64,000 bases of DNA from contig BSBK01001304.1 in NCBI GenBank assembly GCA_027943335.1, forward strand, positions 434,001 to 498,000. The letters run 5' to 3'. How positions within the stretch are numbered: position 1 is the first letter of the stretch; each line of letters starts with the position of its first letter. Positions 11,217-22,098 of the stretch are shown piece by piece. The DNA comes from Chamaecyparis obtusa. Lineage: Eukaryota; Streptophyta; Pinopsida; Cupressales; Cupressaceae. A program made the position numbers and the translations under genes. The notes below the pieces were generated by a model, which saw only the letters and a list, made by a program, of their open reading frames with translations, had not been told where the DNA came from and did no database searches.

Positions 11217-12147
11217 TTGTGTAATACCTAGCCCCTCCTAGGCAATCCATTAGATCTTCAATCCTAGGTATGGGAAACCTACCAGATTGTAATCTTGTTA
11301 ATGGCTCTGGAGTCTGTACACAATCTCTATGTTACTCCTTTCTTGGGTGCCAAAATATTAGGAACAACACATGGGCTAATGCTCTTTCTTATTATCCCTT
11401 GATCCATTAATTCTTGTATTTGTTTTGGAAATTCCCTATTATGTTTAGGAGTTAGCTTGTAGGGTGCTTTGTTTGGCAGTGATGCCCCTAGAATCAAATC
11501 TATTTGATGGCTGATTTCTCTCTTGGGTGGAAAGGTTGCAGGTGCTCCATCTGATATGATGCCTTTGAAATCCTTCAAAATCTATTACACTTCATGAGGT
11601 ATGTCCTCTTTCTTGGTCTCTATGTCCTACTTGGGTTTTACTACAATAGAATAACCCAATCCTTCTTTCTCAAGAGTCTTCATAAACTCTTTCCCCTTTA
11701 ACATCAACACATTAGGTCCACTTCCTTGGCTATCTTGTTCAAGTAATGACTAAATTTTGTAACTCACCCCATCCTTCATAAAAGTGTATGAGTTGAGCTC
11801 ACAATTGTGCATGGCCTTTCTATCAAACTACGATGGCCTACATAGTAATATGTGATAGGCATCCATTGGAAAAACATCACATAAGAGCTTGTCTTTATAC
11901 CCTCCTATGGTGAACTCAATCCATGCCTACTCCTTAACCAAGACATGCTGCCCTATATTTAACCATGTGACCTTATAAGGAGTGCTATGAGGTATTTTGG
12001 GAATCTTGAGCTTGGTGATAGCCTCCTCTTTATCATCAAATTCTCACAGTCTCTAAATCTAATTCAATATTAGGGGACTTCACACTTGCAGTATCTTCAT
12101 ATACATATGCCACTTTCTTTTCACCTTGTGAATTTGATCCCTTTTCA
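11217..12147 (-). pseudogene. E1 protease and 5' half of reverse transcriptase (decayed)
   Basis: On the minus strand, 11327-11578 encodes the RT entry region of Gypsy elements (PPKREISHQIDLILGA, then APKKG), followed by a readable RLCTDSRAINKIT block down to the E2 insertion. Upstream, about 11700-12000, the protease C-terminal half is recognisable (CDVFPMDAYHILLCRPS in a family that usually has LLGRPW). Stops are frequent and the catalytic D(S/T)G of the protease was not located with confidence. Confidence 0.75.
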
Positions 12148-13184
12148 GGACACCTATAGGGAAGATGCCCCAATTGTTGATAGTGGTAACACTTCATTGT
12201 GGTAAATTAAGATGGTCCTCTTCCTCCTGGTGATCTACCTCTTCCTCCAAATCCTCTACCTCTACTTGAATCACCCCTTTGGCTGGTCTCTCCACTTTTT
12301 TTAGTTAGCTTGGAATCACCTTAAGGTCTATTATCATTACCTCTACCTCCATAGTTTCCCCTATGTCCTATGTCATCTCTACCTCTTCCTCTATTCTTTG
12401 AGGTTTGGTCCTTCTTCCTCTTTCCTTTATCTTCCACCTTTAAATCAATTTGGTAGCATTGATGGACTATTTTAGGAGTGACAAGGCTCATATCTTCTTG
12501 GATGGACCACTTAAGAACATTCAAGTATCTTGCCAACCTAATGCTTTCATCTTCCACCACCTTGGACCTTAGGCATAGTTTTTGAAACTCTTCAGTGTAG
12601 GAGTGTACATCCATCTCCTTTTTTCTAAGGTTCTACCTTCTTTTATGGAACTGTATCTCATAATCATCAAGGATATAAGCCTACTTGATTTTAGTCACCA
12701 TTCCCTTCCAAGTGACTATGGGGCTCTTCCATTCCTTCTCTCTTTCTATTTGGAAAAATTTCCACCATGTTAAGGAAGAGCCTCTTAACCTTGACTTTTC
12801 TACCTTGACTTTCTGAGTATTAGAGACACCATCACATTCAAAATGGCTCTCCATTCCACCAATCCAATCCATGATAAGATCTGGATCCATCTTGCCACTG
12901 AACAAAGGAATGCCTTCCAAAGCTTTTCTATTTATTTCCTTTAATGCCCTCAAGAAGATATCCTCTGGTATAATAGGGTCTGGTGTTGGGGCTTCTTCCT
13001 CCAACTTAATCTCCTTCTCTTTGTCTTCCTTCTCTTCCTTTTATTCAATCTTTTCCTTAACTCTGTCTGCCTTGTCTTGGACATCACCTAAAACCCGTTC
13101 AAATTGTGCTAGCCTTTCCCTTAACAATCTGTTATCCTTCTCTTGCTCTTAGAATTTCTTGGCCAATTCTACATTGGTCACCAT
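12148..13184 (-). pseudogene. E1 Gypsy gag with zinc knuckle (decayed)
   Basis: The frame starts at the ATG at 13184 on the minus strand. The N-terminus is charged and probably coiled coil (NRLLRERLAQFERVLGDVQ), followed by the gag core (about 12681-13004: FSGKMDPDLIMDWIGGMESHF, RLRGSSLTWW) and a second part at 12321-12614 ending in an Arg-Gly-rich tract. The zinc knuckle near 12148-12196 reads CYHYQQLGHLPYRC, so the second Cys is Tyr. Several stops interrupt the frame. The core matches the retrotransposon gag family of plant Ty3/Gypsy elements and would form the virus-like particle. Confidence 0.85.
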
Positions 13185-13260
13185 TGTACTTGAGCCACTT
13201 GATTCATTAGGTGAAAACATCCACCTTGCTCTTCAATTTGTTTTCCCACACCTTTATAAG

Positions 13261-13272
13261 GCTCTGATACCA
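13261..13272 (-). promoter_or_regulatory. E1 primer binding site (tRNA-iMet)
   Basis: TGGTATCAGAGC on the minus strand, two bases from the inferred LTR edge, and 77 bp upstream of the gag ATG at 13184. Confidence 0.85.
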
Positions 13273-13274
13273 CT

Positions 13275-14898
13275 TGATAGGGAGAGGGGATGAACTAATC
13301 ACTACTTCATGATTCTTGTCTATCACTGAGACTTAAGGTTACTTCCAAGTCCACCAAATGGATCTATAGGATATCATTTAACCTTAGATACCCTAATCCC
13401 AAACCCCCACTCTTCTATCTTTGAACAAATCTATCTCTTGCCAACTGCCAGGCTCTCATGCTAGATGAAGAACTTTCAAGGTTCCTAAGTTCTTCTAGGG
13501 TCTTTCTCCACAAATTTCTACACTCATCTTCCAAGGTCATGGAGATTCTTCAAGACCTCCAAATTTACTTGTTTCAATTCCTAAGACAACCTTAAACATT
13601 GATTTTCCTTACCAATTCTACACTTTTCTACCAAAAGAGGGCTACTAGAAAAGAGCCCCGATTAGCCCTCCTGCTCTGAGAAATCAGGTAATTACTCCAA
13701 TTTCTTCCATTAACCATCAAAAACTTCCTTCAAAGACTCTCAATAATTTGACTAACTCTCAAATATTTTCTAGGTTTTGGGTCTCAAGAAGGTCGTATTG
13801 TACCTCTGCACAATGTGAGGGTTTAGAGGGTTTCTAGGCCTATTTGTTTCTTAGCTTGGTTTGATGCTTTCTGAGACTACCAAAAACCTCTCCTTCTTGT
13901 CAAGGGACCATAGCTTACTCCCCTAACTACTCCATGCTTTCATTCTTCATTATCTTCACAACCCTACTTTCTCTAACCTCTGTAAAGTCACTCTTCCCTA
14001 ATCAAGCATACTTTGGCTCACCTAGGGAAAGAGTTTAAAAATAAATCCATAGCTTTTGAAGGGCCCTCCTCCAACAATCACAAAGAATATGGAACCCACT
14101 CACTATCCCAAAAAGGTCATACTATGTCTACAGTGGGATATTGAGTTACATGGCTCAGAAGACAACTACCTGGTTTAGGATAGTGGACTGGCACAAATAA
14201 ACTAATTACAAACTTGTAAAAGAAAACTATATAAACCTTAACTAATGAATCAAAAATAATTCAAAAAATAAAAATTACAATGCCTAGTTGTTACATTATC
14301 AAACTTGGCACACAAAAGCTTTCATTTCATTCACTATGATAGTTTCCACATACATAATAGTTACAACAGTCTCTTGTTCATACTTTGACACACACGTACT
14401 GGCAATTTGAGGGTTTCTTTGGTTTAAAAATGCTCTCTTAGTTATTTCCCCATCATTATCAGGGTTCCTAGTGAGGTAGAAGCCAAAGCCACTATAATAG
14501 GATGAGGTTACTAAATGTTGTCAAGCAACACTTTCAAAGTTGCAAAGTTGCACTTTGCAACTTTTGCAATTTCTTGCCAAATAGGCTAAGTCTTGGCTTC
14601 CTAAGGCTTATAGCTCCTCTTAATTATAGTCTAAGTGTTGGATTCTTGATTCCAACTTACAATGACTTCAAAAACCCTAACATGTACCTCTAACAACTAA
14701 AAATGATCTCACGCCAAGAGGTGCCTAATTAGCTTCTAAGGCTAAACAAGGAACTCCTAAGACCTTTAGACTCCTAACTAACATTGCCATTACAAAAGGT
14801 GGTCCTCATACCTTTATTCTATTTACAAGGCTCACTTAGATAAAAGCACAATAAAATGAAGAAATGGTGAGGGCCCTATTTCTCTAGGTGCCCCTACA
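13275..14898 (-). repeat. E1 5' LTR (probable limits)
   Basis: On the plus strand the segment opens TGATAGGGAGAGG next to the PBS. It is proposed to close at CTACA (14898), which on the minus strand gives a TGTAGGGGCACC start. No second copy is in the window to prove the outer limit. It contains no gene. A 12-bp-arm hairpin lies at 14536-14564, and a TATA-like stretch (minus-strand TTTATATAG) near 14228. Confidence 0.5.
14536..14564. repeat. Perfect hairpin, 12-bp arms
   Basis: AAAGTTGCAAAG (14536-14547) and CTTTGCAACTTT (14553-14564) are exact reverse complements around the loop TTGCA. It lies in the U3 part of the E1 LTR. Such structures can act as protein-binding sites, but no function is shown. 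Confidence 0.85.
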
Positions 14899-15180
14899 CC
14901 AAGTGGCATACTCTAGAATAGGTTGATCATTACATTTGGAGTATACATACATGAATGTTTTTTCTAGTTTCAGCATTGTTTCCATGTGTACCCTTAACCT
15001 ATATAACCCAATAGGTTCCTTCTTATAGTATATGTAAGCCCTTATGTCTTCTACATGCATGACACCCATCAGTGTGCAGGAGAATGCTCCCTCTAAATCA
15101 TCTAGGGTTGATTTGAATGAATGCCTCTTAAAAACATATCTCTTCTTTTTAGTGACATCATAAACAATAGGATTGGACAT
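14899..15180 (-). pseudogene. E3 unrecognised ORF, shares a motif with the large E13 ORF
   Basis: Starting at the ATG at 15180, the reading contains EGAFSC followed by VEDIRAYIYYKKEPI. The large ORF of E13 has MGAFSS followed by DVTAYIHYK at the same spacing without gaps, about 12 identities over 27 positions. In both elements this region follows the zinc-knuckle gag by about 0.3-0.55 kb, where pol would be expected. I recognise no known domain. The reading is cut at the proposed E1 boundary (14898). A further open frame at 15223-15426 lies upstream but has no match to the E13 protein. Confidence 0.5.
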
Positions 15181-15480
15181 GACTTAGTTGTTAAACACTT
15201 TCCAATTATTCTCTGAGATGTTCTAAGGGTTTCTGAATCGACGCAATGAGCTAGGGTTTCTACAACTGATCAAATACACTGTAATCACTGATGATTCAAT
15301 CTTCAAATCTTCACAAATACTTCCTAGGCTCTTATGCTCTCTAATCAATCTGAATATGAATGCAATGAGTGAACAAACAACTTGTTGTGTACTTAAAGTG
15401 ATAAATTCACCATTAATGCAACTCACGTAAACCAGACTATCACTTCAAAATTTCAAAATGGAGCTCTGCTCATAATCATC

Positions 15481-16739
15481 ATGTGCCCTCTTGCATAAAG
15501 GCTCCTATATACTTCAAAATCTTAAGTCCAAATGTGCATACTCTAAGCATGAGTATACCAGCCATGAAGGGGTCTAGAGCTAAATTAGCTCCCCCTATGA
15601 CCCTGAGGGCTATTCATGTAGATGAAGAGGGTGCGTCCACTAGGGATGCATCCAACACATTCACATCAACCTTATCCTTCTTTCCTTTTGACCAAATCAA
15701 GCTCGCATCATCTAAGGCTTTCACAAAATTGACTTCTCCTTTGGGATCCAATATTGGTTCTTCAACCTTTTTAGGGCTTTCCTGACCTTGCGCCCTTGAT
15801 CTATAAAACTTTGAGATATGTCTAGCCTTGTTATAAGAGTGACAAATGACTAGGGGTCTCAAATTCTTTGGTGCATTGAAATTAGTCACCATCTTATATT
15901 GTTTCACTGAGTGGCCATTATAGTTACATATCTGACATGTAACATTCTGAGACCTTCTTTTATTGGTTTGATTCTAACTTCTTTGATTATGCTGAATTTT
16001 GTTCTTCTTATTGGTTTTACAATTCATAGGTTTATGTCTAAATCTATTGTATGTATAATAGTAACCATTAAAAGGTCTTACCTCTATACAGTTCCATGCA
16101 ATATGTCGAGGTTTGTTACATGCAAAACAAGTGCATTCTCTAGGCTTGCACTCATTCTTATGAATTTCTCCATTATGTATGGTTTGAACTTTAATCTTCT
16201 CATTATTGGCAATGTCCTTTTGTGTGTCCTTACTTTCTTGCATATTGTCAATCTAGTCATGTGCTTCATTGTATCCAATATAGCTAGTGTCTCCTTTGGC
16301 TCTTCTTGCATATAGCTAAGATTCTATCAGATAAGAGATGGTGTAAAATTTTTCAATATGATTATTTTCTTCTTTAAATTCAGATTCCAAGCTTTCCTTG
16401 ATGTTCCTTATCTCCAAGATTTCCAAGTTGGCTTCCTTTTATTCTTCATTGAGTTGGAGGTTCTCCTTGATTTGTTTATTGTAGACATCTTGATTGTTCA
16501 TCAATTTGTCATCAAACTCTTCAAGCTGACTTAATAGGGATGCATTTTCTTCATTCAACTTTTTTCTCTTCAAGATTAATGTTAGAGTGTCCTTTCCAAT
16601 CATTTCTTAATCTTTTGATAACTAATTGAGCATCACTGAATTTTTATTTTAGCTCTTCAATTTCTCTTTTTCAATTATCTAGGTCTTCAAGAGTTTCTTC
16701 AAGATTCTTCTTCAAATGTTTCATTTATGCTTTGTCCAT
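15481..16739 (-). pseudogene. E3 gag with coiled coil and several CCHC zinc knuckles (decayed)
   Basis: The likely start is the ATG at 16739 on the minus strand. The first third is rich in Lys, Glu and Leu (KHLKKNLEETLEDL), predicting coiled coil, with stops. Zinc knuckles follow: CFACNKPRHIAWNC (intact cysteines), YYTYNRFRHKPMNC (two Cys to Tyr), CQICNYNGHSVKQY (last Cys to Tyr) and CHSYNKARHISKFY (two Cys to Tyr). The tail near 15614-15780 is acidic. Multiple knuckles would bind RNA in the particle. The Tyr changes are all G-to-A in the coding strand. Confidence 0.75.
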
Positions 16740-16779
16740 GATCTCCTCAAGTGTTTAAACTTCTATCCCGAGGACTAGA

Positions 16780-16791
16780 GCTCTAATACCA
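16780..16791 (-). promoter_or_regulatory. E3 primer binding site
   Basis: TGGTATTAGAGC on the minus strand, two bases inside the LTR edge. It matches the initiator-Met PBS except one C-to-T change. Confidence 0.8.
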
Positions 16792-16793
16792 AT

Positions 16794-17860
16794 TGTTAGG
16801 AATGGGAACACTAAGAGGGGGGGGTGAATCAAGGTTCACTAAACTTTAACTTTTCTTTTCAATCTTTATGCTTAACTTAAATGCTTAAGTACTAAATTAA
16901 ACATTCACATAAAACATGAAGCATAAGAATAACACATGACACAAATATGGTTATGGGGAAACCCAAATAGGTTAAAACCCTAGTGGGAATTGACACCCAC
17001 TAATATTCTGCACTAGTGTTTTGTGATCCTTGCTAGAAGATCCTTTACCCTGTTAGGAGTAGCTTTACACATCTTTTAGTACAGTAGACCTAGTTAAGGG
17101 TCGAACCCTGTTAGGAGTCTTTTAGAATGATCCCTATTAGGGGAGTGGACTCACTATCCTAGAGCTCACTACTCAAATGATGAGGGATTCAACCTTCTAT
17201 TATTAGATAGACACTATATCTATTGGGTGAACTCTCACTATGACACTGCTTGTCAGATTAGTTCCTTTGGTGTGCTCATGCTTTGACCTCTAGAAAATAT
17301 CTAATAAATCATATGATGACTTTGCATACCTCTACTCTACTTATCACAACTCTCTTACAATTTCCATTTTCATTATAATGAGTGCATCTTATATTTATAT
17401 GCTCATACAAACAAAATAATTAGGTTGGTCCTATAACTAATTACAAACAATGCTTCCAACTAAATTGGCTTAAGCATGCTTACAATTATACATGTACATA
17501 TGTCAAAAACCTAAATACAATGGGTGAATAGCCTCTACAACATTACATTATAATCACAAACCAAAATAGTCATTGTCAGATCCATGCTTTGTTCACTATT
17601 GGGACATACTAGTTGTGCAACTTCATCTGACTATAACTTTCATATCTTTGCAGATCTACTTATGTGCTCTTAGACTAAGCATAAGTATAGTCTAAAAAGC
17701 CTAACTTCTAGGGTGCATACCATAAGTCATCCGTACACACATCCAATGATGCTCTGAGTCTTTGGTGCTCTGTATACTTTCCAGTCTTCAATACTTAACT
17801 AATTTCTGATCTTTCCACTTAGTGCACTAACTCCAAACTACTATATGACTTTGTTTCCAT
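16794..17860 (-). repeat. E3 5' LTR (outer end approximate)
   Basis: The plus-strand edge TGTTAGGAATGGGAAC is firm, being next to the PBS and matching the E12 LTR edge at 63545. Inside are the G-rich box (AAGAGGGGGGGGTGAATC), several CCTGTTAGGAG motifs (about 17055-17150) and a minus-strand TATAAATA near 17392-17399. The outer end merges with E4 near 17860 and could not be fixed. No genes. Confidence 0.65.
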
Positions 17861-17861
17861 A

Positions 17862-18650
17862 ATGAAAACACTATATCTTAGTCATATACTTCATTATACA
17901 AAACTTACCAAGACACCTATGGTGACTAGAAACAAGCTAATAATTGATGATGAATTAAAATGTGTTTTTCAAACTTTGTATAGATCACTAGTTGGAGGGT
18001 TACAATATCTGACGCACACCAGACCAGAGATTGTTAATGTTGTTGGAATTGTGGCTAGCTATTAGGAAGAACCCAAAGAGACACATCTAGCCATTGTGAA
18101 AAGGATACTGAGGTATCTCAGAGGAACCATACACTAAGGTTTATGGTATGACATGAATGATAGCCTTGAAATTCATGCTTATACTGGTGTTGATTGGGTA
18201 GGAAATATTGATGACAAAAAAAGTACCAGTGGCAGTACATTTTTCCTCAAGAAAAAGTTGGTTTCTTGGCTAAGTAAGAAACAATATTGTATAGCACAAT
18301 AAACTGCTAAATCAGAGTATGTTGCTACTACTATAAACTACACTTAGATTGTTTGGATGAAACAAATGATGATAGACATTGGAATAAATTTTAATGAGTC
18401 TGTGCTTATCCATTGTGATAACACTAGCATAGTAAATATATCAAAGAATCTAGTGATGCACTCTAAAACTAAGCATATTTCTATCAAGTGTCACTTCTTG
18501 AGAGACAAGGTGGTAGAAAAGGAAATCAAGCTAGAATATATTAGTACAAAAGTGCTGATTATAGACCTTTTTACAAAGCCACTACTAAAAGATATCTTTG
18601 AATATCTCAGAGGTATGCTAGGGGTTCAAGCCCCTCCTAGTCAGAACTAA
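17862..18650 (+). pseudogene. E4 Copia RT tail and RNase H (decayed)
   Basis: The readable sequence begins with the KTPMVTRNKL block of the RT C-terminus, then LYRSLVGGLQYLTHTRPEI, then RNase H: DWVGNIDDKKSTSG, KSEYVATT, HCDNTS and DLFTKPLLKDIFEYLRGMLG, ending with a stop at 18648-18650. All pieces are in one frame with internal stops after IVASY (near 18063) and at several further sites. RNase H would remove the RNA template; this copy cannot. Confidence 0.85.
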
Positions 18651-18801
18651 ATGATGCAGAGATGCATCAGTCTAGAAGTGTTTAGAGCCTTATCATTTAA
18701 TGGACTGGATGTAGGGATCTACTCCTCAGAGGGAGTGATCATAGAAGAAAGTTTACATGTGAAGGCATTTGAAGGCTCATGACACCCTTTTCCATTTTTA
18801 T

Positions 18802-18930
18802 CAAAGGGGGAGTGTTGCTATGATAAAATCTCTATTGTTTGGGGAGATTGTTCAGTTGAAGAACTTTGGATTGATATAACTTTGGGATAATATTTTCCCA
18901 TATGTTGACATCATTGCCAAAGGGGGAGAT
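18802..18930 (+). promoter_or_regulatory. E4 paired polypurine tracts
   Basis: CAAAGGGGGAGTG (18802-18814) and CCAAAGGGGGAGAT (18917-18930) are 115 bp apart; the second abuts the 3' LTR. The arrangement matches E2, E13 and E14. Confidence 0.75.
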
Positions 18931-20169
18931 TATTAGATATTTCTAATGAATGGGTGGTGATTGAGACATTTAAAATGTTTAATCACTATGTTACTAAATG
19001 GGAACTCAAATTGTTGTCATTTCTACTTTGTCACTAATGTCAACATATGCTTCTATGAAGGAAGCAAACTAGTAATCATAGTGTATGGTTAGTGTAAGGA
19101 TGTTTCAGATAATGTGAAGTTATATGGTTCAGGAGGATGTTGTGATCTTATATCTAAGATTGTATCATTAGATGTTTCATATTAAGAAAGATATTGCTAT
19201 TTTTGTAAAGACTGGTCACTAGACTGTGACAGTGAGAATTCATAGAGTTAGCCTCTGGGTTTTTGGTATATCTTTTAGAGGATTTAGATTCAAGGTATGT
19301 GAGCCTGAAGGATGATAGAAAGAACACTAAACAATCCTCATTGGTCAGTACAAGGTATAGAATTATTGGTGATGTCATCTTTGACATTTGTTCTGGTGAA
19401 GGTTTATTCTGAAGCTGACTCAGGGAATGAAGCATGTGTTTGTTTTGGCAAGAATAAATTAAGGATGTCGGTCCTTAATCATTGTAATGAAATAATTTTA
19501 GACTTGTTCTAGATACTCTCTATATCTTAGAAATGGTTTATGTAATTATTTGTAATTACGAAAGCTTCATCCGCTGACCTAACCTCACCTTGGTAAATTG
19601 TAATAAGGTATAAATGAAAGGTCTTTTCTTTGGAAAAGATATGGATGTAATATATGTGATATAAGGAGGTTGTGAAAGTTGTGAGCTTGTGTCTACTATA
19701 TGTAGAGTAGAGGATTACTAGTGGAATTCATTGGAACTGATCAAGCAAATAAAGTTGTTGGAAAATAGTTCAAAAGATTGTGTATTTCTTCATATACATC
19801 TGTTGTGAACTAATGAGTTCTAAAGGTGGATTTAACCTTCTTTGGGAAGTGAGCCCTCTTTTGTTCCTTGCCTCCTAATAGGGTTTGTCCTCTTACAAGG
19901 ACTATGTACTGTAATGTTTCAATAAGTTCCTAATAGGGCTATATCTTCTAACAAGGATTACTATACTCTTAGTACATCATTTGTGGGTGCTAATTCTCAC
20001 TAGGGTTTCTACCTTTAACAGGGTTTCCCCTAAACCAAAATATTATGTTATTATGTTGGTATTCTTTGTTTCTAAAATTGATGATCTTAAATATTAAATT
20101 TTCATATTTTATTATACAACTAATTCACCCTCCCCCTCTTAGTTGTATTGTGGACTGTTATTCCTAATA
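18931..20169 (+). repeat. E4 3' LTR (1239 bp)
   Basis: It starts TATTAGATATTTC (the usual TG changed to TA) after the polypurine tract and ends CCTAATA (CA changed to TA). It contains TATAAATG at 19609-19616, a series of CCTAATAGGG and CTAACAAGG motifs (about 19870-20020) and the TTCACCCTCCCCCTCTTAGT box near the end. No gene; the open frames at 19154-19512 are LTR sequence. Confidence 0.75.
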
Positions 20170-20174
20170 GCACC

Positions 20175-21075
20175 AAGTGTTTCAACCTAATGCATTAGTT
20201 GGTTTTATGACCTCTATTTTGATGATGCTCAAAGTAGTGAGGATCATTCCACCAATGGGGTTTAACTTGAGGTTCATAATCACTTAAATCAGTTAATGTG
20301 ATGATCTTGTTAGCAATCAAGGTCCTTAATGAATTATCCAAAGGTTCACCCAAAGGGGTGAATATTTTCTTGTTATAAAAGGAGAAAAAGGATTTGGGCT
20401 TATTCCCATTTGCATTATTGGAAGGATTATAGTTTGAATTATTGTTAGGATTGTTGGAATTATTGTTATAATTATTTGAATTAAAGGGAGCTTTATTCAT
20501 TTGATTTACATGATATGAATAATTAGCTCCACTTTATAAATTAAAGGAGGTTGCCTTCAAGTTGTGGGCTTCCACAACTCCATCATTGACAAGGTTTTTA
20601 TTGTTGTTTTTCCACCATAGTTTAGGTTTATCATTTTGATTGTTAGCCCCTCGATTATTACCATAATTAGATACATATTTATTATTGTTGTTTTTGGTGT
20701 TAGATTTTTTGTCCTTAAATAATTTGATCTCTCCTCTCTTTACTAAAACATCATCAATTTTGATCCCATTTTCAATAAGTTTTTCAAATGTAGGACATTG
20801 AAGTTGTAGGAGATAGTTCATTTCCATGTTCAAGTTGTTTGTGAAGATCTCCATCTTCTCCTTTTTAGGCCTGCTTCAAGGGTACCTTGCAAAAGTAGTC
20901 CTCCACCTTTGTAGGAATCCCAAGAAGGATTGACCATCTTTTTGTTTGGTGTCACACAATTTAAGCATCGTGATCTCATGCTTAATGTTATCAGAGTAGT
21001 GGGTTACAAACTTAGCAGCTAACTCCTCAAAGGTCTTTATTCATGGTGGTAATTTTAAGAACCATTCTATGGAAG
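20175..21075 (-). pseudogene. E5 Tat/Ogre-like Gypsy gag, 3' part (decayed)
   Basis: The minus-strand frame reads SIEWFLKLPP, then IKTFEELAAKFVTHYS, LKLCDTKQKDGQSF, FLQRWRTTFARYP, then an Asn-rich low-complexity region and finally HWWNDPHYFEHHQNRGH. These align in order with the gag of E7 (MEWFTNITPP, FKELVHRFVQHFA, LCNLKQHQGEPF, FLKRWRRQCS, then an Asn-rich linker). The 5' part lies at 25262-25485 on the other side of E6. Stops occur after LPP, after ARYP and after SFNL. Truncated at the left by E4. Confidence 0.8.
21071..21075. repeat. Target site duplication of E6 (GGAAG), left copy
   Basis: GGAAG before TGTCATGCCCCG is repeated at 25262-25266 after the ATTACA end. Removing E6 and one copy rejoins the E5 gag frame (GGPS to SIEWF). 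Confidence 0.9.
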
Positions 21076-22060
21076 TGTCATGCCCCGCAAGGGAATCGGG
21101 GAAGAGAACAAATATTCTCTTTGTAAAAGAAAAACCTAAGTAATGATTTATGAAAAAAATTGAACTTTTAAAACAATTATATGAACAAAACTTAAACTTA
21201 GTTTCCTCCCAAGGTTCCCCTCTATTTAAATGCATGATTCATTTAAGTCCATTAAGTAAAATAACAACAAGATATACTTCTCAAAGAAAATTACATCATA
21301 TCACTATAAGATTCTTTATGAAGAACTACAAAGTACTTTCATTTCAATTTTCCATTTAAAATCATCTATATTCCTAAGTATCTTTTATGAACAATATAAC
21401 TTTTAAATCAAATAGAACCATCTAAATCATTTGATACATTGCCTGTAATACATTTGTTTTTCAATAGCCTTTTTCACTTAATCAATAATAAGAAGCATAC
21501 TAACATACTTGAAATGTTACCAAATCCTTTTTCTTTTCCAATATACATCTTATACATAAAGTTCACCCTTTCCCTTTTTCCTATGTCTACCCATTCCAAA
21601 TAGATCATTTTGAATTACATCAATGATTACATTACATTCATCTCTACTTGGGAGGTAACAATAACTTAACATCATGAAAGATAATTACAAAGCCTTCATT
21701 CTTCAAAAACTAGTACATAAGAAAACATGAATCTTCAAACTATGCATCCGCACAAGATACCTCGATAAAAATATTTACCACCCAACCACATGGATACACA
21801 AAGGACCACTCCCCCATGCTAGGAGATAAACACCAAGGTCCATAAAGAAGGAATAGCTAGGCCAAACCTAGGGTCAGGTTACCTTTCCCAAATAGCAAAT
21901 GAAAAGAAAGTCCAAGTATAGATCTTTCCCCAAATAGGTTTTAAGGTTTGGTAGAAACTCTAAGCAACAACCTAAGTGAGTGTCATTGCATAGCCCTCAC
22001 TCCTTGGGTTGTCCTAGTACTAGCCACTCTGGGCCTCGGCCCCCAAGTAGGCACATGTGG

Positions 22061-22098
22061 GATCGAATGCCTTTCGTACTGATGAGTACCATTCGATC
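22061..22098. repeat. Nested hairpin in E6
   Basis: GATCGAATG (22061-22069) and CATTCGATC (22090-22098) are perfect 9-bp arms; between them GTAC (22076-22079) and GTAC (22086-22089) can form an inner stem. The hairpin stands out in the GC-rich part of an otherwise AT-rich unit. Confidence 0.75.

Larger units (their letters stand above)
1..14898 (-). mobile_element. E1: Ty3/Gypsy LTR retrotransposon, interrupted by E2
   Basis: Read on the minus strand the order is LTR (13275-14898), PBS (13261-13272), gag, protease, RT, RNase H, integrase and a long noncoding 3' region. That domain order, with integrase after RNase H, is the Ty3/Gypsy order. E2 is inserted inside RT, and the two RT halves join across the TATCT duplication. 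The 3' LTR is not found in 1-1697, so it either lies left of the window or is deleted. The coding parts carry many stops and at least two lost key residues, so the copy is dead. The outer limit at 14898 is inferred from a TG...CA boundary and is less sure than the rest. Confidence 0.8.
14899..17860 (-). mobile_element. E3: Copia-type element, LTR, zinc-knuckle gag and unknown ORF
   Basis: On the minus strand the order is LTR (16794 to about 17860), PBS (16780-16791), coiled-coil and zinc-knuckle gag (16739 to about 15481), then an unrecognised ORF (15180-14899) cut by E1. The gag type, with a long coiled coil and several CCHC knuckles, resembles the SIRE/Maximus branch of plant Copia elements. 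E12 is a close relative: LTR edge, PBS region and gag align by eye. No pol domain is visible before the break at E1. Confidence 0.7.
17862..20169 (+). mobile_element. E4: 3' part of a Copia element
   Basis: It contains RT C-terminus and RNase H remains, two polypurine tracts and a full-looking 3' LTR ending at 20169. All upstream parts are missing; the left edge is abrupt against the LTR of E3. It ends inside the gag/protease region of E5, suggesting it was inserted there. Confidence 0.75.

Noticed and set aside
15223..15426. Minus-strand open frame of 67 residues between the E3 gag and unknown ORF
   Set aside because: No similarity to the E13 ORF or any known domain, and short; mentioned only as context.
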